In this document: in pieces, positions 6,538-13,722 of the stretch | How positions within the stretch are numbered: the first letter of the stretch is position 1 | Layout: each line of letters begins with the position of its first letter | Assembly: GCA_045576635.1 (NCBI GenBank) | Contig: JAZNGT010000009.1 | Coordinates: 1 to 18,310 of the forward strand | Direction: 5' to 3' | From: Congzhengia sp045576635 | Lineage (GTDB): Bacteria > Bacillota > Clostridia > UBA1381 > UBA9506 | DNA length: 18,310 nucleotides | The notes under the pieces: generated by a model | Told to the model about the DNA's origin: nothing | Database searches by the model: none | Seen by the model: only the letters and a program-made list of their open reading frames with translations | Position numbers and translations under genes: made by a program

Positions 6538-7227
6538 ATGTTTTGGTATTATGATTCGTATTATTTGATTCTTGTGGTACCTGCGATTTTGCTTTCGCTT
6601 TTTGCACAGATGAAAGTGCAAAGCACATATAAAAAGTATGCGGAGGTACTGTCTCAAAAGCACATGACCGCATCGGAAATCACAAGAAAAATACTTGATA
6701 AAAACGGACTTTCAAATGTTTCGGTAGAAACCGTAAAGGGGAATTTAACCGACCATTTTGACCCCAGAAAAAACGTGATCCGTTTGTCAGACAGCGTACG
6801 GGGCGACGTGTCGGTCGCATCCATCGGGGTTGCTGCACACGAGGCAGGCCATGCAGTGCAGTATGCAACCGGATATTTCCCCATAAAACTTCGAAATGCC
6901 GTGCTCCCTGCGGCAAATTTGGGCTCGACGCTTTCTGTGCCGCTCATATTGTTGGGTATTTTGTTTTCAATGGAATTTTTGGTGACATTCGGCATTTTGC
7001 TGTTTTCGCTCGTGCTCGTGTTTCAGCTCATTACGCTTCCGGTGGAATTTGATGCAAGCCGGCGCGCGTTAAAAACGCTACGGGAAGACGGCATTTTAGA
7101 GGGCGAAGAACTGGAAGGTGCAAAAAAAGTGTTGTCAGCAGCGGCTTTCACTTATGTTGCAGCGGCAATTACAACCGCAATGCAGCTTCTGCGGCTTATG
7201 CTTCTTTCAAGAAGAAGACGCAATTAA
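6538..7227 (+). CDS. YugP-type membrane zinc metallopeptidase
   Basis: Membrane-bound protein of 229 residues in the Zn_peptidase_2 (PF04298, YugP) family. It has an N-terminal membrane anchor (about 8-24), then the zinc-binding HEAGH (101-105) inside AAHEAGHAVQYA, two central hydrophobic segments (about 132-145 and 148-167), LPVEFDASRRAL (167-178) with Glu170 as the likely third zinc ligand, and a last hydrophobic segment near 190-207 before an arginine-rich end. Length is normal for the family. The natural substrate is not known. The ATG at 6538 follows AAAAGGAG, 12 bases after the mgtE stop, so it is almost certainly co-transcribed with mgtE. Whether this neighbourhood has a functional meaning is unclear. 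Confidence 0.92.
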   Translation: MFWYYDSYYLILVVPAILLSLFAQMKVQSTYKKYAEVLSQKHMTASEITRKILDKNGLSNVSVETVKGNLTDHFDPRKNVIRLSDSVRGDVSVASIGVAAHEAGHAVQYATGYFPIKLRNAVLPAANLGSTLSVPLILLGILFSMEFLVTFGILLFSLVLVFQLITLPVEFDASRRALKTLREDGILEGEELEGAKKVLSAAAFTYVAAAITTAMQLLRLMLLSRRRRN

Positions 7228-7263
7228 AAAACAGAGAACATGCTAAAAAGAATTGGATATTTC

Positions 7264-7295
7264 AAAAAGACGGCAAAAAGATTGCCGCCTTTTTT
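7264..7295 (+). terminator. Terminator after the mgtE-peptidase operon
   Basis: Stem CGGCAA (7271-7276) with TTGCCG (7282-7287), extended past one A-C mismatch by AAAAAG (7264-7269) with CTTTTT (7289-7294), and followed by a T-rich run. Confidence 0.85.
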
Positions 7296-7316
7296 ATTAT
7301 TTTTTGATGACACGTC

Positions 7317-7345
7317 TTGCTTTTTAATAAATTATATTATATAAT
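7317..7345 (+). promoter_or_regulatory. Sigma-A promoter of the SLH protein gene
   Basis: TTGCTT (7317-7322), 17-base spacer, and perfect TATAAT (7340-7345) within a very AT-rich stretch. The predicted start near 7352 gives a leader of about 44 bases ending in a strong AGGAGG site (7381-7386). Confidence 0.75.
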
Positions 7346-7395
7346 TATATGCGTGGAGTTTTATTTGTAAAAAACGATACAGGAGGATAACGAAA

Positions 7396-9216
7396 ATGAA
7401 AAAAGTACTCTCATTGATTTTGACACTGATGCTGGTTGTATCAACAGCAGCGTATGTGGGCGCTGCAGGTTTTCCCGATGTTGATGACAACTACGCTTGG
7501 GCAGAAGAAGCAATCGCTTCTTTGTCGGAAAACAAAATTATCACCGGTTACGAAGACGGAACCTTTAAACCGGGAAAAAGCATTACAAGACAAGAGGCAA
7601 TTACATTATTTTCAAGAGCATTAGGTGCAAGCGAAGCATCAAACGAATCAATTGTGAATTTGGCATACGGCATTTATGAGGCAGACCTCACTGCAAGTGC
7701 TGGTTCTTACGCAGTAAAACCGGGCGCATATATGATATACAGAAAAGTGTTAACTGCAACAGAAGTAAACGATTTTCTTTCCAAAAACAACAGAGACGTG
7801 GAATTAAAGCGTTATGAAGCAGCATCTCTCATCGCAAAAGCATTGGGTGCAGACGCGTGGCTTAAGACAAACCCCGAAATCGAGGTTACCTTTACCGATA
7901 AAAATGCGATTCCCGCAGCAGCACTCCCTTACGTTTACTATGCAACAGAACTCGGCATTATGAACGGTATGGGCGACAACAAGTTCGGTCCGAAAGAAAC
8001 CGTTACACGTGCACAGATTGCGGTTATGATTCAGAGAATTTTAGACACTATGGAATTTGAATACGTACATGGTATGATTTCCGGTGTTGACACCTTTATG
8101 AACAATATGACTGTGAAAACTGATGACGGCGAAGTGATTACCGTTGGTGTAAGCAACTCGAGCGTTGTATACGTAGATGGCACAAAAGCATCTTTGGTTG
8201 AACTTAGTGCAGGTATGGAGTGTGCACTTATCTTCTCAAAAGACAGTTTATATCAGGTTGACGCCATTACATATGTTGGTGATGAAGTTGTAACAGGTAT
8301 GTTCCGCGGTATGACATCTGTTGGTGGTAGCGTTTCTGTAAGCATTGCAGATTTGGACAAAGAAGACAACCCTGCAACATCTTACAAACTTGCATCAAAT
8401 GTTGTGGTAGAAGTTAACGGAGTCGACGGTAAAGTTTCTGATATTAAAGCAGGTGACTACGTTGAACTTAAAATGTCAGAAGGTTTAGGTGTATCGTTGA
8501 TTGCAGAAGGTAAAACAACAACAATTTCAAACGCTACGCTTAAATATATCGATACCTCTTCAAATGTTGTTCTTACCGTTACCACAAAAGAGGGTTATGA
8601 ATACGATTACACATTAGCAGATGTGGCAACTGTCACAAGAAACGGAAAAGCAGCAACATTTTCAGATCTTGCAATCGGTGATACAGTAGAACTCGTATTA
8701 GAATACAGAAAAGTTGTTAAAGTTCGTGCAATTGGAACAGAAAAGAGCATTGAAGGTACCATTTCGGAAATTACAATTTCCAATGCAACCTCCTACATCA
8801 GCATTACAAAGACAGGTACAACTTACAAGTATCCGATTTCTAAAAACTGCACAATTGTATTAGATGGTGCATCCGCAAGCATTTATGATTTAAGACTTGG
8901 TGCTTACGTAAAACTTACAGCATCCAGCGATACCATCACAAAAGTAGAATCGGAAGCAGTTGCACAGGCACTCAGTTTAACGGGTACCATCAAAAACATC
9001 AACGCAGCATACGGACTTGTTATTATCAGTTACCAGAATGAGTTCGGCGAAATGGTTGACAAGCAACTCTTTATCAAAGATAATGCTAAAATTTTAAATA
9101 CCGAAAACGGTAAACTTGTTACCATCAAAGCATTAAATGTTGGAAACATTATTACCGCTGCAGGTGTAGAAAAACTCGGTGTTTACGAAGTATCATCTCT
9201 TATGATTTTACAGTAA
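7396..9216 (+). CDS. Secreted S-layer-homology protein with five beta-rich repeats
   Basis: Exported surface protein of 606 residues. Residues 1-24 are a signal peptide (MKKVLSLILTLMLVV, cleavage near AYVGAA). Next comes an SLH region. The first module (26-76) holds FPDVDDNYAWAEEAI and ITRQEAITLFSRAL. The second (about 84-152) is degenerate and keeps mainly its C-terminal half, RYEAASLIAKALG. The third (about 164-216) holds FTDKNAIPAAALPYVYYATE and VTRAQIAVMIQRIL. SLH trimers bind secondary cell-wall polymers, so the protein is probably anchored to the wall. Residues about 225-606 form five tandem beta-rich repeats of roughly 75 residues, each with a core like V-x-x-(D/N)G-x-x-(A/V)-S-x-x-D(L/I)-x-x-G-x-x-V-x-L. 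No enzymatic motif is visible. It is a single-gene unit with its own promoter and terminator, and its strong ribosome-binding site suggests abundant expression. Confidence 0.92.
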   Translation: MKKVLSLILTLMLVVSTAAYVGAAGFPDVDDNYAWAEEAIASLSENKIITGYEDGTFKPGKSITRQEAITLFSRALGASEASNESIVNLAYGIYEADLTASAGSYAVKPGAYMIYRKVLTATEVNDFLSKNNRDVELKRYEAASLIAKALGADAWLKTNPEIEVTFTDKNAIPAAALPYVYYATELGIMNGMGDNKFGPKETVTRAQIAVMIQRILDTMEFEYVHGMISGVDTFMNNMTVKTDDGEVITVGVSNSSVVYVDGTKASLVELSAGMECALIFSKDSLYQVDAITYVGDEVVTGMFRGMTSVGGSVSVSIADLDKEDNPATSYKLASNVVVEVNGVDGKVSDIKAGDYVELKMSEGLGVSLIAEGKTTTISNATLKYIDTSSNVVLTVTTKEGYEYDYTLADVATVTRNGKAATFSDLAIGDTVELVLEYRKVVKVRAIGTEKSIEGTISEITISNATSYISITKTGTTYKYPISKNCTIVLDGASASIYDLRLGAYVKLTASSDTITKVESEAVAQALSLTGTIKNINAAYGLVIISYQNEFGEMVDKQLFIKDNAKILNTENGKLVTIKALNVGNIITAAGVEKLGVYEVSSLMILQ

Positions 9217-9265
9217 CGAATTCGTTGCTTGCCGAGTGGCTTTGACGCTTTATAAAGAAAATGTG

Positions 9266-9303
9266 GTAGGAATTCGCGCATATGCGGATTCCTACTTGTT
9301 TTA
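9266..9303 (+). terminator. Terminator after the SLH gene
   Basis: A 12-bp stem (9266-9277 with 9284-9295, one T-G wobble) with loop GCATAT, followed by TTGTTTT. It lies 50 bases after the SLH stop and 36 bases before cimA, so it could also lie in a cimA leader if that gene is transcribed from upstream. I see no convincing separate cimA promoter in the remaining space. Confidence 0.7.
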
Positions 9304-9330
9304 AACCTCCAATGAAATGGGGTAGTTTTT

Positions 9331-10908
9331 ATGAAAAAGATTGAAATCTACGATACCACTTTGCGAGACGGTACACAAGGGGAAGGTATCGCGTTTTCCC
9401 TGACAGATAAAATTAAAATCGTAAAGCTCTTGGATGAGCTTGGTGTGTCTTATATAGAGGCAGGTATTCCGGCGTCAAATCCCAAGGACACTGAGCTCTT
9501 TCACGCACTTTCAGAACTTACGCTTAAACACGCCAAAATTGCAGCGTTTGGAAGTACACACAGAATCGGCGTTAAGGTAGAAGAAGACAGTGCTGTCCGC
9601 GCGCTTTTAGATGCGAATACGCCGGTTGTTACCATTTTTGGAAAAGCGTGGGATTTGCACGTTACAGAAGTATTCCATGCGACATTAGAAGAAAATTTAG
9701 ATATCATAAGAGAAACAGTTTCATACTTAAAATCACATGGAAAAGAAGTATTTTTTGACGCAGAACACTTTTTTGACGGCTATAAAGAGAATAAGGACTA
9801 CGCACTTTCTGTTTTACATGCAGCAAAAACCGCAGGAGCAGATTCAATTTGCCTTTGCGATACAAACGGCGCAACCTTTCCGGACGAAATTTCCCGCATT
9901 GTGCCCGAAGTAAAAGCCTTTTTGGGAGATATAAAAATTGCAATTCATTGTCACAATGATGTTGGTCTTGCAGTTTCAAATTCACTTATGGCAGTGTTTG
10001 GCGGTGCTGAGCAAGTGCAGGGTACCGTAAACGGATTTGGTGAACGATGCGGAAATGCAAATCTTTGTACTATCATTCCCAATCTTCAGTTGAAGCGCGG
10101 GTTTGATGTCGTTCCGAAGGAATCACTTAAAAAGTTAAAAAGCATTTCGCGTCATATTTATGAACTTGCAAATATCGTGCCAGATGAACGTAAACCTTAT
10201 GTAGGTGGTATGGCATTTACCCACAAGGGCGGTATGCATATTGATGCGGTTTTAAAGAATCCGGCAACCTTTGAGCATATTTCGCCTGAATATGTAGGAA
10301 ATGAGCGAAGACTTTTAATGTCAGAAATGTCAGGGCGTGCACTCGTTTACGATATCATTTGTAAATTTGCACCGGACACCGAAAAGGATGCACCGGTCAT
10401 TTCAGAAATTTTGGATGAAATTAAAACACTTGAAAATGAGGGTTATCAGTTTGACGGCGCAGAAGGCTCGTTTGAACTTATGGTGCTGAAAAAACTGGGA
10501 TATTATAAACCGCAGTTTCAATTAGAGCAGTTTAAGGTAATTGCAACCGCACCGACTGCATCCAACTATACGGCGACGGCGATGATAAAAATTCAAGTAG
10601 ACGGTGCGACAGAAATTACAGCAGCCGAGGGCGAAGGCCCTGTAAATGCACTGGATAAGGCGTTAAGAAAAGCGCTTTACCGCTTTTATCCCGAACTTAA
10701 AAACACAAGACTCATTGATTTTAAAGTACGTGTATTAGATGGAAGCAAAAGCGGAACGGCGGCACTTACGCGCGTTTTAATCGAATCGACAGACGGCACA
10801 ACAAGTTGGAGTACGCTTGGTGTTTCGGAAGACGTTTTAGAAGCCAGCTGGTGCGCCTTGGTAGATTCTGTAGATTATTATTTACTAAATATTAAAAGAG
10901 ACATATAA
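9331..10908 (+). CDS. cimA: (R)-citramalate synthase
   Basis: Cytosolic enzyme of 525 residues condensing pyruvate and acetyl-CoA to (R)-citramalate, the first step of the threonine-independent route to isoleucine. The N-terminal HMGL-like TIM barrel starts IEIYDTTLRDGTQ (4-16), with Asp13 as the likely metal ligand. It continues with IHCHNDVGLAVSNSL and VQGTVNGFGERCGNANL, the metal-binding His pair and the catalytic loop. A linker carries AFTHKGGMHIDAV, and the C-terminal LeuA dimerisation/regulatory domain (about 400-525) carries VRVLDGSKSGTAALTRVLIE. Length and the VLDGSK end fit CimA (TIGR00977) rather than LeuA. The usual IEGGxPGSNPKD segment reads IEAGIPASNPKD (42-53). The ATG at 9331 follows GGGGT. 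No other branched-chain amino acid genes are nearby. The C-terminal domain implies feedback control by isoleucine. Confidence 0.93.
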   Translation: MKKIEIYDTTLRDGTQGEGIAFSLTDKIKIVKLLDELGVSYIEAGIPASNPKDTELFHALSELTLKHAKIAAFGSTHRIGVKVEEDSAVRALLDANTPVVTIFGKAWDLHVTEVFHATLEENLDIIRETVSYLKSHGKEVFFDAEHFFDGYKENKDYALSVLHAAKTAGADSICLCDTNGATFPDEISRIVPEVKAFLGDIKIAIHCHNDVGLAVSNSLMAVFGGAEQVQGTVNGFGERCGNANLCTIIPNLQLKRGFDVVPKESLKKLKSISRHIYELANIVPDERKPYVGGMAFTHKGGMHIDAVLKNPATFEHISPEYVGNERRLLMSEMSGRALVYDIICKFAPDTEKDAPVISEILDEIKTLENEGYQFDGAEGSFELMVLKKLGYYKPQFQLEQFKVIATAPTASNYTATAMIKIQVDGATEITAAEGEGPVNALDKALRKALYRFYPELKNTRLIDFKVRVLDGSKSGTAALTRVLIESTDGTTSWSTLGVSEDVLEASWCALVDSVDYYLLNIKRDI

Positions 10909-10943
10909 AAAAAGAACTGTGGCGAAAGCCACAGTTCTTTTTT
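10908..10943. terminator. Bidirectional terminator between cimA and glyA
   Basis: A perfect 16-bp stem (10908-10923 with 10928-10943) closed by a GAAA tetraloop on the plus strand, with A6 and T6 at the ends, so a U-tract forms on both strands. Its first base is the last base of the cimA stop; glyA ends eight bases away at 10951. Confidence 0.93.
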
Positions 10944-10950
10944 ATACAAA

Positions 10951-12189
10951 TTATTTATAAAGCGGATATTTAGCGCATAACGCTTCTACGCGCTTTTTCA
11001 CTTCTTCTTTGGAACCTTCAAAATCAGAAATGAGCATATGGATGAGTGTTCCGATTTCTACCATATCGTCCTCTTTCATACCACGGGAGGTAACGGCAGG
11101 TGTGCCGATTCGGATACCGCTTGTGATAAACGGACTCTTTGTTTCGAACGGAATGGTGTTTTTGTTTACAGTAATGCGAACTTCATCCAAACGCTTTTCT
11201 GCTTCTTTTCCGGTTACATCAAAGTTTGTTAAATCTACAAGCATCAAGTGATTTTCGGTACCGCCGGAAACCAGACGGAACCCTTTTTCTGTAAGTGTTT
11301 TAGCAAGAACGGCAGCATTTTTAACAATTTGCTTCTGATATTCTTTAAACTCGTCTGTGAGTGCTTCTTTAAAGCAAACCGCCTTTGATGCAATGACGTG
11401 CATTAAGGGACCGCCCTGAATACCGGGGAAGATTGCTTTGTCGATTGCTTTTGCATATTCTTCTTTGCAAAGAATGAGGCCGCCTCTCGGTCCGCGCAGT
11501 GTTTTGTGCGTTGTGGTGGTTACAAAATCAGCATACGGAACAGGATTGGGATGAAGTCCCGCTGCAACGAGGCCTGCGATGTGCGCCATATCTACTAAAA
11601 GGTATGCGCCAACTTCTTTTGCGATTGCGCTGAAACGCTCAAAATCAATGATTCTGGGGTATGCGCTCGCGCCTGCCAATATAAGTTTTGGTTTACATTC
11701 TTTTGCAAGTTTTAAGATTTCATCGTAATCGATGGTTTCGTCTTTTTCACTTACGCCGTAGGGAACGATGTTAAAGTATGTGCCGGAAATATTTACAGGG
11801 CTTCCGTGCGACAAATGTCCACCGTGGGAAAGATTCATCGAAAGCACGGTATCACCGGGTTTTAACATTGCAAAGAATACAGCAAGGTTTGCACTTGCGC
11901 CGGAATGTGGCTGCACATTTGCGTGCTCTGCGCCAAAGAGTTCCTTTGCGCGTTCAATTGCAAGTGTTTCTGCTTTGTCAACTATTTCACATCCGCCGTA
12001 ATAACGCTTGCCGGGGTAACCTTCTGCATACTTGTTGGTAAGCGGAGAACCCATTGCCGCCATTACTGCTTCCGAAACGCAGTTTTCCGAAGCGATGAGT
12101 TCAATGTTTTTGTTCTGACGATCAAGTTCTTCTAAGATGACTGCCGAAATTTCGGGGTCTGTGTTTTTTACATAATTTAAATCAAACAT
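10951..12189 (-). CDS. glyA: Serine hydroxymethyltransferase
   Basis: PLP enzyme of 412 residues converting serine and tetrahydrofolate to glycine and 5,10-methylene-tetrahydrofolate, the main source of one-carbon units. Typical motifs: LIASENCVSEAV (31-42), NKYAEGYPGKRYYGG (52-66), VQPHSGASANLAV (92-104), VDMAHIAGLVAAG (199-211) and VTTTTHKTLRGPRGG (223-237), with Lys229 as the PLP-binding lysine. Length is normal. The ATG at 12189 follows AGGAGG. It lies 20 bases after the unknown membrane protein gene and is probably co-transcribed with it and rsmE from the promoter near 13523-13552. It ends at a bidirectional terminator facing cimA. Confidence 0.98.
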   Translation of the reverse strand: MFDLNYVKNTDPEISAVILEELDRQNKNIELIASENCVSEAVMAAMGSPLTNKYAEGYPGKRYYGGCEIVDKAETLAIERAKELFGAEHANVQPHSGASANLAVFFAMLKPGDTVLSMNLSHGGHLSHGSPVNISGTYFNIVPYGVSEKDETIDYDEILKLAKECKPKLILAGASAYPRIIDFERFSAIAKEVGAYLLVDMAHIAGLVAAGLHPNPVPYADFVTTTTHKTLRGPRGGLILCKEEYAKAIDKAIFPGIQGGPLMHVIASKAVCFKEALTDEFKEYQKQIVKNAAVLAKTLTEKGFRLVSGGTENHLMLVDLTNFDVTGKEAEKRLDEVRITVNKNTIPFETKSPFITSGIRIGTPAVTSRGMKEDDMVEIGTLIHMLISDFEGSKEEVKKRVEALCAKYPLYK

Positions 12190-12209
12190 AAAAGATTTTC
12201 CTCCTATTT

Positions 12210-12680
12210 TTATCTTTTGTTTTTCTTTTTGTGATGAATTGCTTTTTTCTCATTCGGTGCCTCAGGATGCGTTTTTAAAATAATTCCGGTTACGATAGCC
12301 ATTACAATAAAGTATAAAAGCATCAGAAGAAACACAGAAATGATTGCAATTTTAACAGTAAATGCAGGCACTAAATTTTTTACAAACGAAAAGCGCGGTA
12401 AATACGTAATTGCGCCTGCTACGAATGTGCCGAGCAAAGCCGCGCTATAATTTTTGATTTTGGGGCATTTTTTCTTTCCAAGCAGGAATAAAACAATTGC
12501 GCCGATTGCGGCAAGAATTGCGATAATGCCGACAACATTTGTCGTCACAATTTCATAACCTGCTGTGACAAAATTGTAAATGTAGAGCATGATAAGCGCA
12601 CCGGCGAGTAAAACACCGAAATTTAACACGAGTCTGTTTGAAAGCGCTTCGCGTTTTTCTTTTGTCATAAAGTTTTTCAT
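12210..12680 (-). CDS. Unrecognised four-helix membrane protein
   Basis: A 156-residue protein that I do not recognise. It begins with a charged cytoplasmic stretch (MKNFMTKEKREALSNR), followed by four hydrophobic segments at about 21-39, 47-68, 79-96 and 109-135. The tail is very basic (EKKAIHHKKKNKR at the end). The second and third segments are separated by a short KKKCPK loop. No catalytic or binding motif is visible. The ATG at 12680 follows AAAGGG at seven bases; a longer reading from a TTG at 12701 lacks a ribosome-binding site. It sits between rsmE (70 bases upstream) and glyA (20 bases downstream) on the same strand, so it is very likely in their operon. Confidence 0.75.
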   Translation of the reverse strand: MKNFMTKEKREALSNRLVLNFGVLLAGALIMLYIYNFVTAGYEIVTTNVVGIIAILAAIGAIVLFLLGKKKCPKIKNYSAALLGTFVAGAITYLPRFSFVKNLVPAFTVKIAIISVFLLMLLYFIVMAIVTGIILKTHPEAPNEKKAIHHKKKNKR

Positions 12681-12694
12681 GATTGTTCCCTTTC

Positions 12695-12728
12695 TGCCCA
12701 ATGTGTGTTTAAGCGGGCGGATTGGGCA
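12695..12728 (-). repeat. Perfect 8-bp inverted repeat in the rsmE-membrane protein gap
   Basis: TGCCCAAT (12695-12702) and ATTGGGCA (12721-12728) are separated by 18 bases. In the minus-strand transcript it would form a hairpin just before the AAAGGG site of the membrane protein gene. It has no U-tract, so it is not a terminator. An operator, a processing site or a translation-modulating hairpin is possible. Confidence 0.5.
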
Positions 12729-12750
12729 AAACCGTACGCTGATATTTTCG

Positions 12751-13488
12751 TTAATTTAATTCATCCAGTTCGTACATAATGGCGGTGAGAACTGCCTGTC
12801 CTGCCGTTTCGGTACGAAGGATACGCCGCCCAAGTGTAACCGATGGTATGCCGGTACTTAAAAGCATTTTGATTTCGCTTTCTTCAAAACCGCCTTCGGG
12901 GCCAATAAAAATACCGACGGATTTGGGCGATTTACCCGAAAGTGCAGACTTTAACGATACATTGCGTTCGTTTTCGTATGCGGCAAGGCAAAGTTCTAAA
13001 TCTGTTGCCATGCGTACTGCGTCCTGAAAGGATAAAACATCGTTTATTTCAGGGATTACACCGCGACCACACTGTTTTACGGATTCTGCTGCAATTTTAC
13101 GCCAGCGCGAAAGTTTTTTTTCAGCTTTTTCGTCGCGTACATTTGCAACACAACGGTGCATCATAACCGGCACAATTCTGCTGATACCGAGTTCGGTACA
13201 TTTTTCAATGATAAAATCCATCTTCCCTTGTTTGGGAAGTCCCTGAAAGAGCGTAACAGAAACCGAAGGCTCTGCAAGGCAGGGGGTTTTTGATAAGATG
13301 TTTACGGTAACGGAATCTTTATTGCTTTCCGTAATTTCTCCGGCATAATCTAATCCAACGCCGTCACACAGTGTAATTTTGTCGCCCTCTGTGAGCCTTA
13401 ACACCTTTGCGATATGTACCGCATCGCCACCCGAAATGGTAATCTTATCTTCAAAAATATCTTCTTTTGCAATAAAAAATTTTGGCAT
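12751..13488 (-). CDS. rsmE: 16S rRNA (uracil1498-N3)-methyltransferase
   Basis: SPOUT-fold methyltransferase of 245 residues that methylates U1498 of 16S rRNA with S-adenosylmethionine. It has an N-terminal PUA-like RNA-binding part (about 1-70, with HIAKVLRLTEGD at 25-36) and a C-terminal knotted domain holding QGLPKQGKMDFIIEKCTELG (82-101), ESVKQCGR (135-142), IFIGPEGGFEESE (193-205) and LGRRILRTETA (219-229), the SAM-binding knot. Length is typical. The ATG at 13488 follows AAAGGCG. The usual partner prmA is not adjacent; the gene is instead first in an operon with the unknown membrane protein and glyA. Confidence 0.96.
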   Translation of the reverse strand: MPKFFIAKEDIFEDKITISGGDAVHIAKVLRLTEGDKITLCDGVGLDYAGEITESNKDSVTVNILSKTPCLAEPSVSVTLFQGLPKQGKMDFIIEKCTELGISRIVPVMMHRCVANVRDEKAEKKLSRWRKIAAESVKQCGRGVIPEINDVLSFQDAVRMATDLELCLAAYENERNVSLKSALSGKSPKSVGIFIGPEGGFEESEIKMLLSTGIPSVTLGRRILRTETAGQAVLTAIMYELDELN

Positions 13489-13522
13489 AACATCGCCTTT
13501 CCAAGCAAAAAAATATGTTACT

Positions 13523-13552
13523 ATTATAACATTCTGCGCCGGATGCTGTCAA
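13523..13552 (-). promoter_or_regulatory. Sigma-A promoter of the rsmE-glyA operon
   Basis: On the minus strand a perfect TTGACA (13552-13547) and a perfect TATAAT (13528-13523) are separated by 18 bases. The start is predicted near 13516, about 28 bases before the rsmE ATG. Confidence 0.8.
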
Positions 13553-13610
13553 GCGCACAAGTCACGTCAAGTGTATTATATCAAATGCAGCATTATTTTT
13601 CAAGAAAATA

Positions 13611-13639
13611 TTGACATTAAAATGCCAAAATAGTATAAT
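13611..13639 (+). promoter_or_regulatory. Consensus sigma-A promoter of glnN
   Basis: TTGACA (13611-13616), 17-base spacer, TATAAT (13634-13639): a full consensus promoter. The start is predicted near 13646, leaving a 77-base leader that contains a terminator-like hairpin. It is divergent from the rsmE promoter. Confidence 0.88.
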
Positions 13640-13655
13640 AACAACTGTAAATCGT

Positions 13656-13697
13656 AAGGCGCCGCGGGACGAGGTCGTCTCAGCAGTGCCTTTTTTT
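13656..13697 (+). terminator. Terminator-like hairpin in the glnN leader (candidate attenuator)
   Basis: An outer stem pairs AAGGCGC (13656-13662) with GTGCCTT (13686-13692), one G-U wobble. After a small internal loop, an inner stem pairs GGGACG (13666-13671) with CGTCTC (13676-13681), one wobble, with loop AGGT. A run of seven T (13691-13697) follows directly. It lies between the consensus promoter and the glnN start, where a constitutive terminator would silence the gene, so conditional read-through is inferred. Little RNA precedes it, about ten bases after the predicted start, so any antiterminator must use a protein or pairing downstream. The T-run can also pair with the A-run at 13706-13710. 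Confidence 0.6.
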
Positions 13698-13722
13698 GTA
13701 AATGCAAAAAGGAGGAAAAACC

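Noticed and set aside
9303..9328. Weak hairpin over the cimA ribosome-binding site
   Set aside because: AAAC/GTTT and CTCC/GGGG can pair with a two-base bulge, but the stem is short and includes a wobble; not strong enough to claim regulation.
13656..13697. T-box or ANTAR-type antiterminator site in the glnN leader
   Set aside because: The sequence CCGCGGGACG recalls part of a T-box antiterminator, but the UGGN bulge and specifier stem are missing and the leader is far too short. The loops do not fit the ANTAR rule either.
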